44,637 nucleotides of DNA, taken from NCBI GenBank assembly GCA_007695115.1, contig REEK01000175.1, forward strand, positions 1 to 44,637, written 5' to 3'. A program made the position numbers and the translations under genes. The stretch is from Sphaerobacteraceae bacterium. GTDB lineage: Bacteria; Chloroflexota; Chloroflexia; Thermomicrobiales; Thermomicrobiaceae. Position 1 is the stretch's first letter; each line of letters opens with the position of its first letter. The notes beneath the pieces were generated by a model, which saw only the letters and a program-made list of their open reading frames with translations, made no database searches and was not told where the DNA came from. Shown here piece after piece: positions 40,790-44,637 of the stretch.

Positions 40790-41260
40790 TTAGGTTCCGC
40801 TCGATTCGCCACCCGGCAGATCGACGATTTCGAACCAGTACTGACCGAGCTGTCTCATGGCATTCACGAGACCATCAAACGTCACCGGCTTGGTGATGTA
40901 GGAACTCGCCCCAAGATCGTAGCTGGCGAAGATATCGGCTTCAGCTGTCGACGTTGTCAGAACCACCACAGGTATCTGTCGCAAACCTGGCTCGGCTTTG
41001 ATGGCTTCCAGCGCCTCACGACCATCCATGTTCGGCATATTCAGATCAAGGAGTATCAGCCGGGGACGCGGCGATGTTGCTGGGTCTGCGTAGTTACCCT
41101 GGTGGAGAAGGTAGTCCATCAACTCCTCCCCATCACCGACAAAATGAAGATCGTTCGCAAGGCGGTTCTCGCTGAGCGCTTCGCGGGCGAACATGCGATC
41201 ATCATCGTCGTCGTCGGCCATGAGGATCGTAATGTTTCGGCTCTTGGTTGCGGTACTCAC
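40790..41260 (-). CDS. Single-domain response regulator (Rcp1/CheY-like)
   Basis: This 156-residue receiver domain has acidic-pocket residues in LMADDDDDDR, phospho-acceptor Asp72 in LLDLNMPNMDG, switch Thr/Ser in VVLTTS and Lys in ITKPV. There is no output domain. The sequence is of the Rcp1 type that partners with phytochrome-like kinases of the DHD(L)QEPL group. It lies between two histidine kinases: 18 nt after the GAF kinase and 1 nt before the REC-PAS kinase, so it likely shuttles phosphate between them. Confidence 0.94.
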   Translation of the reverse strand: MSTATKSRNITILMADDDDDDRMFAREALSENRLANDLHFVGDGEELMDYLLHQGNYADPATSPRPRLILLDLNMPNMDGREALEAIKAEPGLRQIPVVVLTTSTAEADIFASYDLGASSYITKPVTFDGLVNAMRQLGQYWFEIVDLPGGESSGT

Positions 41261-41278
41261 TAAACATGTCCTTCTACG

Positions 41279-42712
41279 TTACCGTCCTGGCAACGTGATC
41301 GTGAAAATGGTTCCCTGATCGGGGACACCAGAGGCGGTGATTGTTCCGCCGTGTCGCTCGACTATCTTCCGACAGATCGAAAGGCCGATTCCGGTTCCCT
41401 CGTATCCTCCACGGCCATGAAGGCGCTCGAACATCTTGAAAATTCTGTCGGCCTGCTTTTCCTTGAATCCAATCCCGTTATCACTCACCGTGATCCGCCA
41501 TTGCGGGTCTGGGCGGCTGAAACAATCTGACGCTTCCGAGGTAGTCAATTCGGCGGAAATGTGAACCTCGGGAGCGACATCTGGGCGATGGAATTTGAGC
41601 GCGTTGCTCACCAGATTTTGAAAGAGCTGGTTCATTTGCAACGGATCCGCGGTAATAGTCGGTAAAGACTCTGCGTGGATCTGACCATTGGTTCTGCCGA
41701 TCTGGTCACCGAGTTCTCGTGTTACATGGGCGACGGTTTCTTGAAGGTTGACTTGCTCAAACTGCTTTGGTTTTGCGGCGATCCGGGAATAAGCCAGGAG
41801 GTCATTAATCAGCGTTTGCATGCGGGCGGCACTTTCGATCATGCGTCCCAAGTACATCTGCCCTTCGTCAGGAAGAAGCTGGCCATGTTTTTCATTCAGC
41901 CGATTGCCAAACGATTGGATCTTTCGCAGTGGCTCTTGCAGGTCATGAGATGCAATGGATGCAAACTCCTCGAGTTCATGGTTACTGCGCGACAACTCCA
42001 CAGCAATCACTTCGAGAGCACTCCGGACGCGGAATCGCTCCGCAACAAGCCCAACCTGAACACCTACCTGCTCCATCAGAGTCAGAAGCTCCTGGTTCAC
42101 CGGGAGAAGCTCATGATTGAACAACTCCAGGATAGCGACGATCTCAACGTTGGCGATCACCGGGAAAGCAAACCCGGTGGCCAGAGGCGGATCAATGATT
42201 ACTTCTCGACGCGGACAGGTTGGATCGTCGGCAATGTCGAACATCCAGGACGGTTTGCCAGTCGCCAGTACTCGCCCGGCGAGACCAGTTCCTGAGTGCA
42301 GCTGCATGCGAGACGTCGCTGACGTGAACGGTTCATACCGCTGCGGGTGCTCGAGATACCAGATATCTGTAGGTACCAGGTTGCCATTTGCGTTGGCGAC
42401 ATAGGCATGGCCAACCGGCCAGCCCAGCTCAGTGCAGAGGTATCTGAGTACTGTGGTAATCGCCTGATCGAGCGATGCAGCCTCGTTCGCCTCGACTGCA
42501 CTTCCTTGAAAGAGTCGCAGATAAAGGTGATGGTGCGCCGACCCGGTGAGTTCGTACTTATCTCTCTTGGAGTATTCCCGACCCGAATCCATGTCACTTG
42601 GTTCCATCGCTGGACCAACAATTGGCAGTTCGAGCGGATCGGCCTCACTAGAACTGTCTCCAGCCCGCGTGGTGGTCATCGACTGGTCGTTCGTTTTTGC
42701 TGAGGAGTTCAA
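41279..42712 (-). CDS. GAF-domain sensor histidine kinase
   Basis: This 477-residue soluble kinase has an N-terminal low-complexity stretch, a GAF domain (about 75-225, with GTGLAGRVLATGKPSWMFDI), and a HisKA-HATPase module: phospho-acceptor His256 in ASHDLQEPLRKIQSF, N box NLVSNALKFH, G boxes ITVSDNGIGF and YEGTGIGLSICRKI. The kinase core resembles that of phytochrome-type kinases, but I cannot see a bilin-binding Cys assignment, so a light role is only speculative. The start is uncertain: TTG 42712 has AGGAA upstream, whereas ATG 42679 has no visible ribosome binding site. The gene heads the three-gene signalling cassette. Confidence 0.92.
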   Translation of the reverse strand: MNSSAKTNDQSMTTTRAGDSSSEADPLELPIVGPAMEPSDMDSGREYSKRDKYELTGSAHHHLYLRLFQGSAVEANEAASLDQAITTVLRYLCTELGWPVGHAYVANANGNLVPTDIWYLEHPQRYEPFTSATSRMQLHSGTGLAGRVLATGKPSWMFDIADDPTCPRREVIIDPPLATGFAFPVIANVEIVAILELFNHELLPVNQELLTLMEQVGVQVGLVAERFRVRSALEVIAVELSRSNHELEEFASIASHDLQEPLRKIQSFGNRLNEKHGQLLPDEGQMYLGRMIESAARMQTLINDLLAYSRIAAKPKQFEQVNLQETVAHVTRELGDQIGRTNGQIHAESLPTITADPLQMNQLFQNLVSNALKFHRPDVAPEVHISAELTTSEASDCFSRPDPQWRITVSDNGIGFKEKQADRIFKMFERLHGRGGYEGTGIGLSICRKIVERHGGTITASGVPDQGTIFTITLPGR

Positions 42713-43063
42713 GATCGATTCCTATCCGGGAAAGCTTGTCGGGAAAATGGAAAACCTGGCGGACTGACCGATGTGCGGGACTTCGAAGACTGCGCAATGC
42801 CAAGGGAAATCCGAGGGCTCGAGTGAGAGCCAATGATTGCTTGTATATAGATACGTTCGACGCTATGGTACATATTGTACTGTTGTGAAAACTTTTTTTA
42901 ATGATACAAGAGTCCTGATTAGCCTCACCCTGCCGAACGCTCGCCAGCCGCATCAGCTATCGGAGAGCCCCAATCGGCCATTCCCTATTGACTGATTGCC
43001 TGAGTTTGTCGACCATAGAGGCACGACACCGAATCTGCATCAACAATCGAACCAGGAGGCGCC
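42713..43063. other. AT-rich divergent region between kinase cassette and hyi
   Basis: This 350-bp gap is markedly AT-rich around 42841-42905. It contains the perfect dyad GTACA-TAT-TGTAC (42868-42880) and a T-run at 42894-42899 or so. No clear promoter or small gene is identified. AGGAGG lies just before the hyi ATG. Confidence 0.4.
42868..42880. promoter_or_regulatory. Operator-like palindrome
   Basis: GTACATATTGTAC has 5-bp perfect arms around TAT, within an AT-rich divergent region. It may bind a dimeric regulator for one or both transcripts; no factor is identified. Confidence 0.3.
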
Positions 43064-43849
43064 ATGCCGCGATTCGCCGCAAACCTGACGATGCTGTTCA
43101 ATGACTCCCCGTTCCCTGAACGGATCGACCGTGCCGCTCGAGCGGGGTTTAGCGGAATCGAGTTCCTCTTCCCCTACTCGGAAGATGTCGATGCAATCAG
43201 AGACGCACTCAGGCGAAACAACATCACCCAGGTGCTCTTCAATCTGCCAGCTGGCGATTTCGCAGGCGGTGAACGAGGCATCGCCAACGACCCGACCAGA
43301 ACTGAGGAGTTCAGGGAAGGTGTCAAGCAGGCGCTGGATATCGCCGACACGCTCGACTGCTCCATGCTGAATTGTCTGTCCGGGTTGGCCGTGGATGGCG
43401 TCGACCACGACACACAGTGGAAAACCCTGGTTGAAAACTTCCGCTACGCCGCGGAGCAGGCCGAATCGGCCGGAGTCCTTCAGCTGGTCGAACCGATCAA
43501 CACCTTCGATATGCCGGGATTCATGGTTTCCAGCACCAGTGAGGGCCTGAAGCTGATCAACGACGTCGGCCATTCCAACCTGAAGCTTCAGTACGACGTC
43601 TACCATATGCAGCGGATGGAAGGTGAGCTGATCGGCACGATGAAGGCGAATCTGGAGATGATCGAGCACATCCAGATCGCTGACAATCCAGGTCGACACC
43701 AACCCGGTACCGGCGAGATCAACTATCCATTCGTGTTGAGTCAGATCGATCAGATGGGCTACAAGGGCTGGGTCAGTCTCGAATACGTGCCAGATGGGAA
43801 AACCGAAGCCACCCTCGGATGGCTACGAGACTGGGGCTACTGGTCATGA
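43064..43849 (+). CDS. hyi: Hydroxypyruvate isomerase family protein
   Basis: Hyi interconverts hydroxypyruvate and tartronate semialdehyde in glyoxylate metabolism. The 261-residue (beta/alpha)8 barrel has FAANLTMLFNDSPFPERI at its start, GFSGIEFLFPY, ALDIADTLDCSMLNCLSG, metal-binding EPINTFDMPGF and LQYDVYHMQRMEG, IQIADNPGRHQPGTGEINY and a C-terminal SLEYVPDG. These match Hyi rather than other AP-endonuclease-2 family sugar isomerases. AGGAGG is 7 nt before the ATG. The stop overlaps the next gene's start by 4 nt (ATGA). The neighbour is the reductase that would use its product. Confidence 0.95.
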   Translation: MPRFAANLTMLFNDSPFPERIDRAARAGFSGIEFLFPYSEDVDAIRDALRRNNITQVLFNLPAGDFAGGERGIANDPTRTEEFREGVKQALDIADTLDCSMLNCLSGLAVDGVDHDTQWKTLVENFRYAAEQAESAGVLQLVEPINTFDMPGFMVSSTSEGLKLINDVGHSNLKLQYDVYHMQRMEGELIGTMKANLEMIEHIQIADNPGRHQPGTGEINYPFVLSQIDQMGYKGWVSLEYVPDGKTEATLGWLRDWGYWS

Positions 43850-44637
43850 GCAATACCGTTGGCGTAATCGGGCTGGGCCTCATGGGCTGGCCCATGGCCC
43901 ACAATCTCATTGAAGCCGGATTCGATGTGGTGGTCCACAATCGCAGTCCAGAGCGGGTCGAGCGATTCCTCGCGGAACACCCATCCGCTACCGGAGCCAG
44001 CAGCCCGGCCGATGTCGCTCGCCAGGCGACGATCATCGTGACCATGCTCCCTGCCTCTGCCGATGTCGAACTGGTCGTCCTCGGCGATGACGGGATTATC
44101 GAGTCGATTCAACCCGGCCATCTGGTCATCGACATGAGCACGATCGCTCCAGCCACGTCGATCATGGTCCACGAAACACTGTCCGCCCGTGGCGCCAGCT
44201 CGCTCGATGCACCGGTTAGCGGTGGAGATCGGGGAGCAATCGCCGGAACACTCAGCATCATGGTTGGTGGCAACCCGGACGATGTCGAACGTGCCAGGCC
44301 GGTGTTCGAGGCGCTCGGCAAGACGATCACCCATTGTGGCGGCCCCGGGGCCGGACAGACGGTGAAATCGTGCAATCAGATCGTTGTCGGCATCGCCTAC
44401 CAGGCGGTCAGCGAAGCGCTGGTTCTCGGTTCGAAAGCTGGTGTCGATCCGCGGAAGATCATGCAGGTCCTCGATGGCGGACTGGCGTCGACCGCTGTGC
44501 TTCGGCTGCGTGGCGATGCTATGTGCAAAGGTGATTTCGAGCCCGGTGGCAGGGCTTCGTTGCACTTGAAGGACCTGGGCATTGCGCTCGATACCGCCAA
44601 ATCGTTGAACGTTTCACTACCAGTCGCCTCTATTCTT
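43846..44637 (+). CDS. garR: 2-hydroxy-3-oxopropionate (tartronate semialdehyde) reductase, partial
   Basis: This frame is open to the window edge: 264 codons are seen, without stop. The N-terminal dinucleotide fold starts with VGVIGLGLMGWPMAHNL, then VHNRSPERVERF, VTMLPASADVE, the substrate motif DAPVSGGDRGAIAGTLSIMVGG and the catalytic-Lys motif GPGAGQTVKSCNQIVVG. This is the beta-hydroxyacid dehydrogenase pattern; placement next to hyi points to GarR/GlxR, reducing tartronate semialdehyde to D-glycerate with NAD(P)H. About 30 C-terminal residues are missing. The ATG overlaps the hyi stop by 4 nt. No glyoxylate carboligase is present in the window. Confidence 0.92.
   Translation, partial: MSNTVGVIGLGLMGWPMAHNLIEAGFDVVVHNRSPERVERFLAEHPSATGASSPADVARQATIIVTMLPASADVELVVLGDDGIIESIQPGHLVIDMSTIAPATSIMVHETLSARGASSLDAPVSGGDRGAIAGTLSIMVGGNPDDVERARPVFEALGKTITHCGGPGAGQTVKSCNQIVVGIAYQAVSEALVLGSKAGVDPRKIMQVLDGGLASTAVLRLRGDAMCKGDFEPGGRASLHLKDLGIALDTAKSLNVSLPVASIL

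Noticed and set aside
1-44637. CRISPR arrays, insertion sequences or prophage genes
   Set aside because: No regularly spaced repeats, transposase or phage signatures were seen anywhere in the window.

Overview
The window is 44.6 kb of gene-dense bacterial chromosome with moderately high GC, short intergenic gaps and many 4-base or shorter gene overlaps. I see no transposase, phage gene, integrase or CRISPR array. The gene mix suggests a Gram-positive-like or deep-branching bacterium, most likely Chloroflexota (Thermomicrobia-like). The indicators are a full-length cyanophycin synthetase with a cyanophycinase, a bacterial translin-family protein, a DUF1385 membrane protein, an acetoin-utilisation/HDAC-like hydrolase, a HelY/Ski2-type helicase, and a peptide-binding lipoprotein with a Pro/Glu/Thr/Asp linker. 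This placement is inference; no 16S or ribosomal protein genes are present.

Layout. 1-2.0 kb: a secreted NlpC/P60 hydrolase on the minus strand with a clear promoter and a structured leader of about 230 nt. 2.0-13.9 kb: a long co-directional minus-strand block. In transcription order it encodes a GT4 glycosyltransferase, ThiL, two tandem DUF3267 membrane proteins, TsaE, TsaB, RimI and TsaD (t6A tRNA modification and ribosomal protein acetylation), an inositol monophosphatase, a stand-alone RAM domain, an HDAC-like hydrolase, HisH, HisA, a coiled-coil protein and HisF. 14.0-22.3 kb (plus): a HelY-like helicase, then a three-gene cyanophycin cluster made of an ATP-grasp-less CphA-like Mur ligase, a cyanophycinase and a full CphA. 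22.4-27.3 kb (minus): GNAT acetyltransferase, ArgH, DUF1385 protein and an ABC-type peptide-binding lipoprotein. 27.6-32.2 kb: GcvPB (plus), an MFS transporter (minus) and an M14 carboxypeptidase (plus).

32.2-38.9 kb: translin-family protein (minus), tRNA-Arg(TCG) and CinA (plus), then a minus-strand set of YqeY, a 7TM-HD phosphodiesterase, YbeY and a GT2 glycosyltransferase. 38.9-39.2 kb: tRNA-Gly(GCC) and tRNA-Leu(TAA). 39.2-42.7 kb (minus): a signalling cassette of GAF histidine kinase, single-domain response regulator and REC-PAS histidine kinase. 43.1-44.6 kb (plus): hydroxypyruvate isomerase and the start of a tartronate semialdehyde reductase, which runs off the window end.

The most interesting part is the cyanophycin region. 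CphA polymerises Asp and Arg, cyanophycinase degrades the polymer, and ArgH, encoded convergently just downstream, makes arginine. The first cluster gene is unusual: a CphA-type N-terminal region joined directly to a Mur ligase domain with the ATP-grasp domain missing, which suggests an undescribed accessory ligase. Other points worth attention are a tandem DUF3267 pair in which one copy has lost the catalytic Glu of HExxH, a translin homologue, a coiled-coil gene embedded in the histidine operon, atypical active-site motifs in YbeY and CinA, and a long leader upstream of the cell-wall hydrolase.
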